Shown piece by piece: positions 46,810 through 56,766 of a DNA stretch of 64,000 bases. The translations under genes and the position numbers were made by a program. Source of the stretch: Silicimonas sp. (lineage in GTDB: Bacteria; Pseudomonadota; Alphaproteobacteria; Rhodobacterales; Rhodobacteraceae); assembly GCA_022820365.1 (NCBI GenBank), contig JAJEFO010000006.1, positions 41,284-105,283 on the forward strand, in the 5' to 3' direction. Under the pieces are notes generated by a model. The model ran no database searches and was not told the origin of the DNA. It saw nothing but the letters and a program-made list of their open reading frames with translations. Within the stretch, counting starts at the first letter, position 1. The number at the start of each line of letters is the position of its first letter.

Positions 46810-48069
46810 TCAGCTCTCCAGGCGGTTGATCATTGGCTGCGTGATCAGGCAGATTCCGTCTTCTGTGCGCCGGAACCGCTTGGCGTCCAGCTCGGCGTCT
46901 TCGCCAACGACCAGTCCTTTCGGAATGACGGCACCGCGATCGATCACCGTGTTCCTGATCCGCGCATTTCGGTTGATTTCGACGTAGGGCATCGCAACCA
47001 CGCCCTCGAGTTGCGAGTAGGAATGCGTCCTGACCCCGGTGAACATCAGGCAGCGTTCAAGGCTGGAGCCTGAAATGATGCACCCGCCCGAGACTATCGA
47101 GGAAATCGCATGTCCGCGCCGGCCGTCCTCGTTGTGAATGAACTTCGCCGGGGGCGTCAGTTCGGAATACGTCCAGATCGGCCAGGACTGGTCGTAAAGA
47201 TCGAGTTCCGGCTGGAAATCGGTCAGGTCGATATTGGCCTGCCAAAACGCGTCAACGGTTCCCACGTCGCGCCAGTAGGCCTTCTCCTCCATCGACGACC
47301 GGATGCAGGACCGACTGAAGGGGTGCGCAATCGCCTTGCCTTCCTTGACGATCCTCGGGATCAGGTCACCGCCGAAGTCGTGGCCGTAATCCGGATCGCC
47401 CCTCACCTCGTCAAACAGCTTCAGCAGATACCGGGTCTCGAACACGTAGATGCCCATGCTGGCCAGCGCCATGTCCGGGTGCCCGGGCATAGCGGGCGGA
47501 TCCTTCGGCTTCTCAACGAATTCAAGAATGCGGTCTTCGGTATCGACCTTCATCACTCCGAAGCCTGTCGCCTCCTTGCGCGGCACCTCGATGCAGCCGA
47601 CGGTGACGTCCGCGCCGCTGTCGACGTGATGCGCGATCATCACCGCGTAGTCCTGCTTGTAGATGTGATCGCCTGCGAGGATCACGATGTACTTCGGTCC
47701 GTAGCTGCGGACGATTTCGGCGTTCTGCGACACCGCATCCGCCGTTCCCTTGTACCAGTTTTCGTCGTTGAGCTGTTGAGAAGCAGGGAGAATGTCCAGC
47801 GACTCGTTCCGCTCGGCGCGAAAGAAGCTCCAGCCGCGCTGCAGGTGCCGGATGAGCGAATGCGCCTTGTACTGGGTGGCAACACCGATGCGCCGAATGC
47901 CGGAATTCACGGCATTCGAAAGCGGGAAGTCGATGATCCGGCTCTTGCCGGCGAAAAACATGGCCGGCTTGGCCCGGCGGTCAGTCAATTCATACAATCT
48001 GCTGCCTCGCCCGCCCGCGAGCACGAATGCCATCGACTGCTGAGCAAGTTTGTGAGCCTCTCGATCCAT
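46810..48069 (-). CDS. glgC: Glucose-1-phosphate adenylyltransferase GlgC
   Basis: ADP-glucose pyrophosphorylase of 419 residues, the committed and allosterically controlled step of glycogen synthesis. The nucleotide-binding motif [18 protein letters not shown] and the downstream [19 protein letters not shown] are canonical. The C-terminal left-handed beta-helix follows. ATG 48069 is preferred over 48096 because GAGGGAGGG lies just upstream. It begins 33 bp after the glgB stop. Confidence 0.92.
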   Translation of the reverse strand: MDREAHKLAQQSMAFVLAGGRGSRLYELTDRRAKPAMFFAGKSRIIDFPLSNAVNSGIRRIGVATQYKAHSLIRHLQRGWSFFRAERNESLDILPASQQLNDENWYKGTADAVSQNAEIVRSYGPKYIVILAGDHIYKQDYAVMIAHHVDSGADVTVGCIEVPRKEATGFGVMKVDTEDRILEFVEKPKDPPAMPGHPDMALASMGIYVFETRYLLKLFDEVRGDPDYGHDFGGDLIPRIVKEGKAIAHPFSRSCIRSSMEEKAYWRDVGTVDAFWQANIDLTDFQPELDLYDQSWPIWTYSELTPPAKFIHNEDGRRGHAISSIVSGGCIISGSSLERCLMFTGVRTHSYSQLEGVVAMPYVEINRNARIRNTVIDRGAVIPKGLVVGEDAELDAKRFRRTEDGICLITQPMINRLES

Positions 48070-48102
48070 TCCCGTCCCTCCCTCTGAATTGGACACGGCT
48101 CC

Positions 48103-50301
48103 TCAGAAACCGCCATCTAGTTCGAAAATCAGCGTGGATAGCGGCGGCAGGGTCAGGTGCAAGGAGTGCTCGCACCCTGATGCCGCGATCACTTCACTGT
48201 CGACGCCACCCTGGTTGCCCCGTCCTCCACCCCCGTAGACTTCCGCATCGGTATTCAAGCGTTCGGCCCAGAAGCCCGGCTCCGGAACGCCGATGCGCCG
48301 ATCCTGTCGTTCCACCGGTGTGAAATTGCAGACGACCAGCACAGGGGCACTTCCTTCCTCACCGCGCCGGACCCAGGCAAAGACCGATTCATCGCCCGCG
48401 CCGTCCTCAACCCACTGAAACCCGCCAGGCTTGCAGTCGAGCTGATAGAGACTCGGCGTGCGCCGGTAGAGCCCGTTCAGATCTCGAACCAGGTTCTGCA
48501 CGCCGCCATGCAGGTCGTTGTCGATCAGATGCCAATCGAGCGCAGTGTCGTGGTTCCATTCCCGCCCCTGCGCGAACTCGCAGCCCATGAAGAGCAGTTT
48601 CTTCCCGGGGTGACCCCACATGAAACCATAGTAAGCGCGCAGGTTGGCAAACTTGTCGAGCCCGTCGCCGGGCATCTTGTCGAGCATCGATCCCTTGCCA
48701 TGGACCACCTCGTCATGGCTGATCGGCAAGATGAAATTCTCCGAGAAGGCATAGCCAATCCCGAAGGTCATCTTGTGATGGTGGTATTTTCGGTGAACCG
48801 GATCCTCGCCCATGTATGCCAGCGTGTCATTCATCCAGCCCATGTTCCACTTGAACCCGAATCCGAGCCCGCCCTGGTCCACCCGGTCACAGACGCCCGG
48901 GAAAGCCGTGCTTTCCTCGGCGACCATCATGATTCCGGGCACGTCGCCGTAGGCAACGGCATTGGTCCGCTGCAAAAAGGAAATTGCTTCCAGGTTTTCG
49001 CGACCGCCATGCTTGTTCGGGATCCACTCACCCTCTTTCCGCGAGTAGTCACGATAGAGCATCGACGCCACCGCATCGACACGCAGGCCATCCACGTGAT
49101 GTTCTTTCAGCCAGTAGAGCGCATTGGCGACAAGGTAATTCGACACTTCACGCCGGCCAAAATTGTAGATGAGCGTGTTCCAGTCAGGGTGAAAGCCCTC
49201 GCGGCGATCCTCATGCTCGTAAAGCGACGTCCCGTCGAACCGACCCAGGCCGTGCTTGTCCTCCGGGAAATGGCCCGGAACCCAGTCCAGAATCAGACCA
49301 AGCCCAGCAGCGTGGCAGGCCTCGACAAGGCGGCGGAATTCGTCCGGCGTCCCATAGCGTATCGTGGGCGAATAAAGGCCGATTGGCTGATAACCCCAGG
49401 AACCGTCAAACGGAAACTCAGAAATCGGCATCAGCTCAACATGCGTGAAGCCCATGTCTCTGGCATAGGCCACGAGCTGCGTCGCGTGTTCCACATATGA
49501 CAGAGACCGGTGCCCGTCTTCCGGAGCACGCCGCCACGACCCCAGATGGACCTCGTAGATCGAGATCGGCTGGTCGATGCGCTGCCGTGTCTCGCGCGTC
49601 GACATCCACGCCTCGTCTGTCCAGGCGTGACCGTCCAGGCATCGTACCACGGACGCGGTCCCGGGCGGGTGTTCGGCGCCGAACCCGAACGGATCGGCCT
49701 TTTGCGGCAAGAGATGACCGTCCGGTCCAAGCAATTCGTACTTGTAGGCCTCGCCCTCTCCGACACCGGGCAGGAATATCTCCCAGACACCGGTCTGGCC
49801 CCGCTGACGCATTGCATGAACCCGACCGTCCCAACCGTTGAAATCACCCGCGACCGACGCGCGGATCGCACTTGGCGCCCAGACCGCAAAATGCGTGCCG
49901 TCTGCGCCTTCATGCTTCATCACATGCGCACCAAGCACTTTCCAAAGACCCAGATGCGCGCCCTCACCAATCAGGTGCTCGTCCAGGTCGCCAATCACCG
50001 GCCCGAATCTGTACGGATCCTCGGCGATCCACTCCTTGCCACCCATGGTGATGCGCAGGAGATAGGCGAACGGCCCTTTTCGACGGGCGGCCCGTCCAGA
50101 GAAGACACCCGGTGCGCCGACCACCTGTCTGAGGGCAACGACCCGTCGCCTGGTGCTTGCGTCAAGCACTTCTATCTCGGTCGCGCCGGGCACGAAGACG
50201 CGGATCGTCTGATTGCCGTCAACGCAGTGCAAGCCAAGCACCGAAAACGGATCCGCATGCGTTCCCGCAGCGATCTTCCGGGCGTCATCAAGTGGCATCA
50301 T
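48103..50301 (-). CDS. glgB: 1,4-alpha-glucan branching enzyme GlgB
   Basis: GH13 branching enzyme of 732 residues. N-terminal carbohydrate-binding regions (about residues 1-220) precede the barrel. Catalytic segments are HVDGLRVDAVASMLYRDYSR (nucleophile Asp) and MMVAEESTAFP (Glu), followed by LPISHDEVVHGKGSM. The length matches the family. It is the second gene of the glycogen operon, 39 bp after the glgP stop. Confidence 0.92.
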   Translation of the reverse strand: MMPLDDARKIAAGTHADPFSVLGLHCVDGNQTIRVFVPGATEIEVLDASTRRRVVALRQVVGAPGVFSGRAARRKGPFAYLLRITMGGKEWIAEDPYRFGPVIGDLDEHLIGEGAHLGLWKVLGAHVMKHEGADGTHFAVWAPSAIRASVAGDFNGWDGRVHAMRQRGQTGVWEIFLPGVGEGEAYKYELLGPDGHLLPQKADPFGFGAEHPPGTASVVRCLDGHAWTDEAWMSTRETRQRIDQPISIYEVHLGSWRRAPEDGHRSLSYVEHATQLVAYARDMGFTHVELMPISEFPFDGSWGYQPIGLYSPTIRYGTPDEFRRLVEACHAAGLGLILDWVPGHFPEDKHGLGRFDGTSLYEHEDRREGFHPDWNTLIYNFGRREVSNYLVANALYWLKEHHVDGLRVDAVASMLYRDYSRKEGEWIPNKHGGRENLEAISFLQRTNAVAYGDVPGIMMVAEESTAFPGVCDRVDQGGLGFGFKWNMGWMNDTLAYMGEDPVHRKYHHHKMTFGIGYAFSENFILPISHDEVVHGKGSMLDKMPGDGLDKFANLRAYYGFMWGHPGKKLLFMGCEFAQGREWNHDTALDWHLIDNDLHGGVQNLVRDLNGLYRRTPSLYQLDCKPGGFQWVEDGAGDESVFAWVRRGEEGSAPVLVVCNFTPVERQDRRIGVPEPGFWAERLNTDAEVYGGGGRGNQGGVDSEVIAASGCEHSLHLTLPPLSTLIFELDGGF

Positions 50302-50340
50302 GTCATCAAGCCCTGTTCGGGGACGTCATCCGGCTGCCCT

Positions 50341-52734
50341 TCACGCCAGCGAGGACGCACCCCAGATGTCTCTCGCGTATCCCTGTATTGTCCGGTCGGA
50401 CGAAAACCAGCCCATGCCGGCAGTGTTCAGCGCGGCGATCCTGGTCCAGTTGTCGGTGTCCTTGTATGCGCCGTCGACCTTGCGCTGCGTTTCGAAATAG
50501 CCATCGAAATCGCAGGTCACCAAAAAGTAGTCATGGTCGAACAGGTTCTGCAGCAGGCCTTGGAAGCGCTCCGTGTCGCCCCCGGAGAACACGCCAGAAG
50601 CCACCTGATCAAGCACGCGCTTCAGGCGTGGACTGGCCTCTATTGCCTCGCGCGCAAACCCCGCCGACTTTCGGCGCTCCATGACCTCCTCTGCCGCGAG
50701 ACCGAACAGGAAGAAGTTCTCGGCGCCCACATGCTCGCGAATTTCGACATTTGCTCCGTCCAGCGTGCCAATCGTCGGGCTGCCGTTCAGCGACAGCTTC
50801 ATGTTGCCTGTGCCTGATGCCTCCATGCCCGCCGTCGAAATTTGCTCGGACAGGTCGGAAGCAGGGATCAGGACCTCCGCCATCGAGACGTTGTAATTTG
50901 CCGGATATGCGACTTGCAGCAGATCCCGGGTGGCCTTGTCGCCATTGATCGTGGCCGCCGCATCATTGATGAGACGGATGATCGACTTGGCCATGACGTA
51001 GCCGGGCGCCGCCTTTCCTCCGAACAGCTTGACGCGCGGCGTCCAATCGCCGTTGGGCGCATCCTTGATCTCGTTCCAGAGCGCGATTGTCTCCAGTATG
51101 TTCATGAGCTGGCGCTTGTATTCGTGAATTCGCTTGATCTGGACATCGAACATGGCGTCGGGATCGATCGACACGCCGTCGCGGTCCTTCAGCCACTTGG
51201 CGAAGCGCATCTTGTTTTGCTTCTTGGCGGCGCGGAACCGGTCCCGAAACCCTGCGTCTTCCACGCTTGCGCGCAGTTCGGACAGCCGCTGGAGATCATC
51301 CGTCCAGCCGGTTCCGATGGTCTCATCAATCAGATCGCGCAACGGCGCATTGCAGGAATAGAGCCAGCGTCGCGGCGTTATGCCGTTGGTCTGGTTGATG
51401 ATGCGTTCGGGATAGGCGTCGTGCAGTTCCGCGAAGACCGTCTGTCTGACCAAGTCCGAGTGAAGTGCCGACACGCCATTCACCCGATGCGCCATCATGA
51501 AGGCAAGTTCACCCATCTTCACTTCGCCATTCTCGATGACGCGAACTTCGCTGCCACTGCGGCGCCGGTGATCTTCCTGAATGAAGCGGATTATCTCGTG
51601 GTGACGCGGCAGAATCCGCGCGAACAGGTCTTCTGACCAACGCTCCAGCGCCTCAGGCAGGAGCGTATGATTGGTGAACGCCAGGCACGCGCGCGCCGTC
51701 TCGACCGCCCGGCGCTTCTCCATGCCATGTTCATCGACGAGCAGGCGAATGAGCTCTGGACCCGCAATCGCGGGATGCGTGTCGTTGAGCTGAATCGCCA
51801 CGTGGTCTCCAAGACCGCCAAGAGAATGGCCTTCCGAGATCAATCGCCGAAGAATGTCCTGGATCGACGCGGACGTGAAGAAGTACTCCTGCTTGAGTCG
51901 CAGTTCCTTGCCCAGGTCCGTCGTGTCATCCGGATAGAGGATCCGCGAAATCGTTCGCGCGAGTCTTTCCGGTGCGTTAGCAGCCAAATAGTCGCCGCGG
52001 TTGAAGCTTTCGAGATCAAAGAGCTTCGTGGGCTTTGCCGCCCAAAGCCGCAAGGTGTTGGCCCATTTGCCCCTCCAGCCAACCACTGGCGTGTCATAGG
52101 CCATGGCGGTGACGGTCTCTTCCGGCCACCAGATCGCCTTGCCGTCACTCTCCGAAACTCTGCCGCCGAATTGGATCGGGTAAGACACTTCCGGACGCTC
52201 AAATTCCCAGGCATGGCGCTGCTCCAGCCAGGTTTCGGCGGATTCGACCTGCGCTCCGTAGTCGAAATGCTGCTCGAACAGGCCCTGTTCGTAGCGGATG
52301 CCATAGCCGTAGGCAGGAATCGCCAACGATGCGAGGCTGTCCATGAAACACGCCGCGAGCCGTCCCAGGCCGCCGTTCCCAAGCGCGGCGTCCGGCTCGT
52401 CCGCAACGACTGCGGAATAATCCTGACCCAGCGCTTCCATCGCCTCGCGCGCCGCCGCTTCGACGCGAAGGTTTGCGGCCACGTCCTCGATCAACCGGCC
52501 GACCAGAAATTCCATTGACAGATAGTAGACCCGTTTGGCTTTGGCCTTGTAGGTTTCTCGGGTCGAGGCAAACCAGGGATCCACAACCAGGTCGCGCAAC
52601 GTCAACGACAGCGCCATTCGCCAGTCGTAGAAGGTGGCATGTTCGGGATCCTTTCCCAGGGACGTCCGAAGGTGTCGCGCAATCCCCTTTCGGAGGGCAT
52701 CCGTGTCGGAAAAACTGAGGCTGTCTCTTGGCAT
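50341..52734 (-). CDS. glgP: Glycogen phosphorylase GlgP
   Basis: GT35 glycogen/maltodextrin phosphorylase of 797 residues from the ATG at 52734. The upstream open frame to 52803 overlaps a tandem duplication and is not needed. The PLP-lysine motif is EASGTGNMKLSLNG; GNGGLGRLAACFMDSLASL near residue 110 is also canonical. It releases glucose-1-phosphate for Pgm. It is the first gene of the operon, and no strong ribosome-binding site is visible, so the start is the least certain part. Confidence 0.92.
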   Translation of the reverse strand: MPRDSLSFSDTDALRKGIARHLRTSLGKDPEHATFYDWRMALSLTLRDLVVDPWFASTRETYKAKAKRVYYLSMEFLVGRLIEDVAANLRVEAAAREAMEALGQDYSAVVADEPDAALGNGGLGRLAACFMDSLASLAIPAYGYGIRYEQGLFEQHFDYGAQVESAETWLEQRHAWEFERPEVSYPIQFGGRVSESDGKAIWWPEETVTAMAYDTPVVGWRGKWANTLRLWAAKPTKLFDLESFNRGDYLAANAPERLARTISRILYPDDTTDLGKELRLKQEYFFTSASIQDILRRLISEGHSLGGLGDHVAIQLNDTHPAIAGPELIRLLVDEHGMEKRRAVETARACLAFTNHTLLPEALERWSEDLFARILPRHHEIIRFIQEDHRRRSGSEVRVIENGEVKMGELAFMMAHRVNGVSALHSDLVRQTVFAELHDAYPERIINQTNGITPRRWLYSCNAPLRDLIDETIGTGWTDDLQRLSELRASVEDAGFRDRFRAAKKQNKMRFAKWLKDRDGVSIDPDAMFDVQIKRIHEYKRQLMNILETIALWNEIKDAPNGDWTPRVKLFGGKAAPGYVMAKSIIRLINDAAATINGDKATRDLLQVAYPANYNVSMAEVLIPASDLSEQISTAGMEASGTGNMKLSLNGSPTIGTLDGANVEIREHVGAENFFLFGLAAEEVMERRKSAGFAREAIEASPRLKRVLDQVASGVFSGGDTERFQGLLQNLFDHDYFLVTCDFDGYFETQRKVDGAYKDTDNWTRIAALNTAGMGWFSSDRTIQGYARDIWGASSLA

Positions 52735-52793
52735 GTCGATCGTCTTGTTCTTCAATAGCGGTTCAATTCGGCGGTCGAGTCCGAAGCGCTTCT

Positions 52794-52822
52794 GTACCCG
52801 CAATCATTGTACCCGCAATCAT
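52794..52822. repeat. 15-bp tandem duplication
   Basis: GTACCCGCAATCATT is followed immediately by a second copy, complete except for its last base. It lies between glgP and the mannitol-dehydrogenase remnant. Translated on the minus strand it gives MIAGT twice, marking the point where the remnant loses family similarity. Confidence 0.85.
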
Positions 52823-53266
52823 CTGTCCACCCCGCAGGATACCGCTTCCGGCAGGAGTCGCTGACCGTTCGCGCGCGCAACGATCAAGCGCTGTTGCCGT
52901 ACCCTCCGACAAGATCACGCCCAGCCACTCTTCAAGGGCTTCGACCAACCTGGGTACTTCGACAAGTGTGCCGTAGATATCTCGCTGCTCCAACCAGGCG
53001 CGTGGACGAATTCGCGCCGCACCCGGACGCTCTCCTGCTCCGTCAGTCGCCAAATCCAACGCCTGCCCCTGCTGCATCAGCCGGTGAACATACCATGCCA
53101 AATGTGCCCTGTGAAAATTGCCGACGCCAATATGGACAATTCCTGGTGTCAATTTGTCACGCCCGCAGAGAGGCTTCTCGATCTCCGATGACAAGCCGTT
53201 GAGGGCGTTGCCTCTCAGAGGGACTGCAGCTTTCTCGGTCGCGCCGGCCTTCTTCGATTCGATCAT
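52823..53266 (-). pseudogene. Mannitol 2-dehydrogenase remnant, N-terminal fragment
   Basis: The minus-strand frame contains TPGIVHIGVGNFHRAHLAWY, the characteristic NAD-binding start of mannitol/fructuronate dehydrogenases, then RPRAWLEQRDIYGTLVEV in the expected place. After about 100 residues the match fades, and the frame ends near the tandem duplication, versus about 490 residues in the intact family. No downstream part is present because glgP follows directly. It is therefore a truncated pseudogene left beside the glycogen operon. Confidence 0.7.
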
Positions 53267-53383
53267 TGTCCACTGTCCACGTTGTCACTTTCGCCTTGAC
53301 CAAGCATGGTTTGCCGGTGCCGCCGAACCCGCCTTGCGGCGGATTGCGACCCGGGCCACGTAATCTGCGGGCAGTTTCGGCTC

Positions 53384-53483
53384 CCGGCTGCGCACCGTCC
53401 GAACCGACGACGCTTCCACGGGCGCTCGTTCTCGCTCAACCGTCGCTGGAATTCAAGTTAGAGGGAGCGCAGAGTCAAGCTTG
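53384..53483. repeat. Dispersed repeat, copy 2
   Basis: About 100 bp matching 40981-41078, including the CGCTTCCACGGGC core and a 20-bp identical block (TTCTCGCTCAACCGTCGCTG). It lies between the mannitol-dehydrogenase remnant and a small minus-strand gene. One plus-strand frame is shared (LPRALVLAQPSLEFKLEG versus LPRALILAQPSLEFKLDG), with about half of the differences at third codon positions. Confidence 0.75.
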
Positions 53484-53559
53484 CTATGACGAAGAACCGG
53501 GCGAAACGGCGAGGTTCCGTCAGGGCAGGGCCGCATTCCTCAGGCGTGCGGCATTTCCG

Positions 53560-53904
53560 TCACCAGCTGTTTGCGTCAATCCACTTCGCGAGCAATTCGC
53601 GACTCTTGTAGTACTCGTCCGGAATGCTGCGCTTTCGACTGCGGGCGATGCGCTCGGCCCATGCAATCTGCCTTGCGGTCGGAAGATTGTCCGCGACGCG
53701 CTTCGAACGCGCAATGCGATGCCGGTTTGCCTCGATCCAGCGCGACAGGTCGGCGCGGTCCAGTCGCGCGTCCTTAGGCAGCGCGATCCCGGCCGAGTTC
53801 GCTATTTTCTCGGCAAATTGCAACTGGCGATCGGTAGGCCGGAGCGGAGGGAGACTGGCATAATCCGGTCGCTCCGCAGGTCGGATGGTCTGGTGCACGG
53901 TCAT
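53560..53904 (-). CDS. Small protein with two tandem 40-residue repeats
   Basis: Protein of 114 residues with a good ribosome-binding site (GGGGGAA). It holds two copies of a motif: PTDRQLQFAEKIANS ... RADLSRWIEANR (about 24-61) and PTARQIAWAERIARS ... SRELLAKWIDANSW (about 75-114). The pattern PxxxQxxxAExIA...LxxWIdaN resembles C-terminal repeats of topoisomerase III/TopA-like and plasmid proteins. Here the repeats stand alone. Function is unknown; a nucleic-acid-associated role is only suggested. Confidence 0.6.
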   Translation of the reverse strand: MTVHQTIRPAERPDYASLPPLRPTDRQLQFAEKIANSAGIALPKDARLDRADLSRWIEANRHRIARSKRVADNLPTARQIAWAERIARSRKRSIPDEYYKSRELLAKWIDANSW

Positions 53905-54286
53905 GGCGATTCCCCCGCACAGGGCTGCGATATGAGATATCTAGAACATTGAACGAACAAGGTCAAGAGAAAATCAATATGTTGTGAATCTCTGGAGCGT
54001 GATACCCATATATCGATGAAACGCGTGCAACATTGTGCTGCTGCGCTTCATTCGATGCGGGCCATTGCCTGGGCAGGAATGCAGTTGGCATGTCACGGGA
54101 GCCACACTGTACCGTCATGGCAGTTTCCGGGAGCGACCAGGTCTTGGAGGACGGCGTAGAGCCGCCAGGAGTTCAGCCAGAAGCTCACTTTGACAGGCAG
54201 GATCTGTGGAGGGCATGGGTTCGTGGTGCAAGCGAAGTGCAATGCATGTCACGGTTCGCCGGTTCCGGTCGATCCCTGCGCGAATG
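53905..54286. other. Intergenic region, 382 bp, nothing recognised
   Basis: No frame has a recognisable domain or ribosome-binding site. The left end is AT-richer and probably carries the promoter of the two-repeat protein gene. Confidence 0.45.
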
Positions 54287-55393
54287 TCACCGACCGGTTG
54301 GCTCGCCACTTCCTCCTTTGGCGGAAGATATCCGACGGCGGGCATTTCTCGCGATTGTCCCTGCCACCAGGACCGTCACGAAGATTCGGAACAGATGGTG
54401 GCAGGCCACGACGACCGGGCTTACGCCTAGGCTCAGCGCGATCAAGCCCATTTCCGTCACGCCGCCAGGCGCAAAACTGATGAACAAGGCGTCGACCGGC
54501 ACCAGCATGAACTCGGCAAGAGTCATGGCAAAGCCTATGCCGAGCGCAAGCATCACAACGGTTGAGATTGCACCCAGGCTGAATGCCCTGATCAGCTGGC
54601 GTCCAGTCGATCCGGCGAACGTCGCGCCCAGCCCGGATCCAACAACCAGCTGGGCCATGTTCAGGAACCAGGCCGGGCTGCTGAGGTCGACCAGTCCCGA
54701 AACATGGGCGGCCGCACTGAGAACAAGTGGACCGACCATGTGCGCGGCTGGCAGGCGAAGTTTCGGACCGAGAACCATTCCCGCTGCTGCCAGCGCCAGA
54801 ATCAGCAATATGTCGGCAGTCCTGTAGGCGTCCTGCTCGAAACTCTGACCGGCGGCGCTGCCAACCGTCTCGCCCGTCCAGAGCAGGAAAAGCAACGGCA
54901 CGATCATGACGACAAGGACGACCCGGGCAAAGTGCTGAACGCTGAGAACCCGCACGTCGCCGCCAGCCTGTTCGCCCAACACGACGGCCTCGACCAACCC
55001 GCCGGGCATCGCAGCAAAGATGGCCGTCGTCCTGTCATATCGACCCAGCTTGCGGAACAACGCGTAGTTCACGGCAAGCGCAATGACGACGAACAGCACC
55101 ACTGCGATCATGGAAAGGCCCAGCGATGGAACGACTGCCACGAGATCCATCGTGAACGTGGCACCGATCATGGCACCGATCGCTGCGACGAAAATCATGC
55201 GCAGCAATTGCGGGAACTGCACTTCGCGCGCGCCCTTCCTGGTTCGGAAAATCGTGAATGCCGCGACGAAGGCCAGGCTTCCCGTAAGGTATGGCATCGG
55301 CAGCCCGATCCAAAGGGCCAGCGAACCGCCGGTGCCGCCAATGGCAAGAATGCCGGCGATCTGGAACAGGAAGACGAATCGAGTGGCGGTCAT
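54287..55393 (-). CDS. AbrB-family membrane protein (putative transporter)
   Basis: Integral membrane protein of 368 residues with about ten hydrophobic segments in two similar halves. It matches the family annotated AbrB/ammonia-monooxygenase-like (PF05145). Characteristic blocks are MPGGLVEAVVLGE and FAPGGVTEMGLIALSLG, one per half. The start at 55393 places the first membrane helix at the N-terminus; an ATG at 55468 would add 25 residues. Despite the historical name it is not a DNA-binding AbrB. Its substrate is unknown. Confidence 0.78.
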   Translation of the reverse strand: MTATRFVFLFQIAGILAIGGTGGSLALWIGLPMPYLTGSLAFVAAFTIFRTRKGAREVQFPQLLRMIFVAAIGAMIGATFTMDLVAVVPSLGLSMIAVVLFVVIALAVNYALFRKLGRYDRTTAIFAAMPGGLVEAVVLGEQAGGDVRVLSVQHFARVVLVVMIVPLLFLLWTGETVGSAAGQSFEQDAYRTADILLILALAAAGMVLGPKLRLPAAHMVGPLVLSAAAHVSGLVDLSSPAWFLNMAQLVVGSGLGATFAGSTGRQLIRAFSLGAISTVVMLALGIGFAMTLAEFMLVPVDALFISFAPGGVTEMGLIALSLGVSPVVVACHHLFRIFVTVLVAGTIARNARRRISSAKGGSGEPTGR

Positions 55394-55537
55394 GTTCGCA
55401 GGACACTCGATTCGGCGGGCAGTTTCAAAGCCTGAACGCAGCCGGCACAGATGCAGCCCTTCTTCCATTCTCCAGCTGATGGCCGCCGCCCCGAGTCCTG
55501 CAAGGCACGGAGGCGCGACGATGGCATGCAGATCAGC

Positions 55538-56302
55538 TCACTTCAGGCCCTTGAGCCTTTCGACGAGCTTGAACGCCCGGGTTTCGTCGCTGCTTTCGAG
55601 TTCCTCGACGATCTGTTCTCTCAGGCGTCCGTGCTTCATGGCACATCGTCCGAGTCGCGTGATGATGTCGTCATCAAGTATGCCTGCCAGTGCGGTGACG
55701 ATTTCGCTGGTCGGGTTTCTTTCAAGTTCTTCCAGCAATCCCGGTTTTGCGCGTTCATGACCAAATTGTCCCATCGTTGTCAGGCAAGCTCGCCGGACCG
55801 TTCCTTCCGGGTCCATGAGACCTTTCTCAAGCTCGTGTTTCGGCACTGGTGGAGTGCAGTTCCTGGCAAGCTTGAACGCGAATTCTCGTACTACCGATCG
55901 ATTGTCCTCCAGCCAGCGCGTGACGCTCTTTCCAGGCAGCGCGAGATTTGCTTCCGCCGCGCATTCCAGCGCGAGCGGCAGCAACGCGTCAATCAAGTCC
56001 GGAGCATCAACGATCCTGGTGAGCGCCTGCCTTGACAAGTGGGTTCCGACCTTCGCCAACGTCTCCAGGGCACAGCGTTGCTCACGCAACGGTCCCTTGA
56101 CGCCGAATCCGAAGAACTTCTTCCAAAGGGATTCGAGGGCAGGAACGGCATCGTCACCGATGCCGCGCGCCAGCACCTGATCGCACAAAGCCTGAACTTG
56201 AGAAATGTTCGCCGAAGGAATCCGTTCAGTGATTTTCTGATCATCCAGCCCTTCGACATCAGGCACGGAACGATGGCACTCGATCGTGCCCGGTGCCGGC
56301 AT
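55538..56302 (-). CDS. HEAT-repeat-like protein, function unknown
   Basis: Alpha-helical protein of 254 residues from the ATG at 56302 (GAGGAACGG upstream); a TTG at 56365 would extend it by 21 residues. The second half reads as successive helical pairs with HEAT/armadillo character (DPEGTVRRACLTTMGQFGHE, NPTSEIVTALAGILDD, TRAFKLVERLKGLK). No catalytic motif is visible. Such proteins are usually scaffolds. The neighbours give no clear role. Confidence 0.6.
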   Translation of the reverse strand: MPAPGTIECHRSVPDVEGLDDQKITERIPSANISQVQALCDQVLARGIGDDAVPALESLWKKFFGFGVKGPLREQRCALETLAKVGTHLSRQALTRIVDAPDLIDALLPLALECAAEANLALPGKSVTRWLEDNRSVVREFAFKLARNCTPPVPKHELEKGLMDPEGTVRRACLTTMGQFGHERAKPGLLEELERNPTSEIVTALAGILDDDIITRLGRCAMKHGRLREQIVEELESSDETRAFKLVERLKGLK

Positions 56303-56766
56303 CCGTTCCTCGAACAGGTCCGGTTGCCGCAGTTCCTGCGCAGGGCGTGGAATTTTTTTTGACAAGGCCTTGCTCAGATCCCGACCGACGATTGGACATG
56401 CAACCCGTGAGTTTCTCCAAGGCTACCGCAAGGATTCGCACTGGCAAGTGAGGTGGAGAATTTTCTGGCAGGAACGGCTGCCACCCGAAGGAGCCATCAC
56501 AAATCCAGGGCGCCGTCAGCATCGAGTCTGTGCGTGGAACGGCGTATAGTCCAAGGCTTCCCCTTGCGCTGCGACCGGCGGGTGCAAGCTGCACCGCGAC
56601 ACCGCCCTGCACGAAGTTCCGGTCCATTGTGCCGGAGTGGTGGATCGGACGGGTCCGGCAGCCAACGCTCTCCAATTGCTACTTCAATGAGAACATCCCG
56701 AAAAAGCGTGGTTTGAATCGCCAATTGACGCAAACGGAGTTAGCATCGAAATGGCGTCACAAGTGC
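56303..56766. other. Intergenic region, 464 bp
   Basis: No supported gene. A run of eight T at 56353-56360 lies just upstream of the HEAT-like gene. Frames on both strands lack recognisable domains. Confidence 0.45.
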
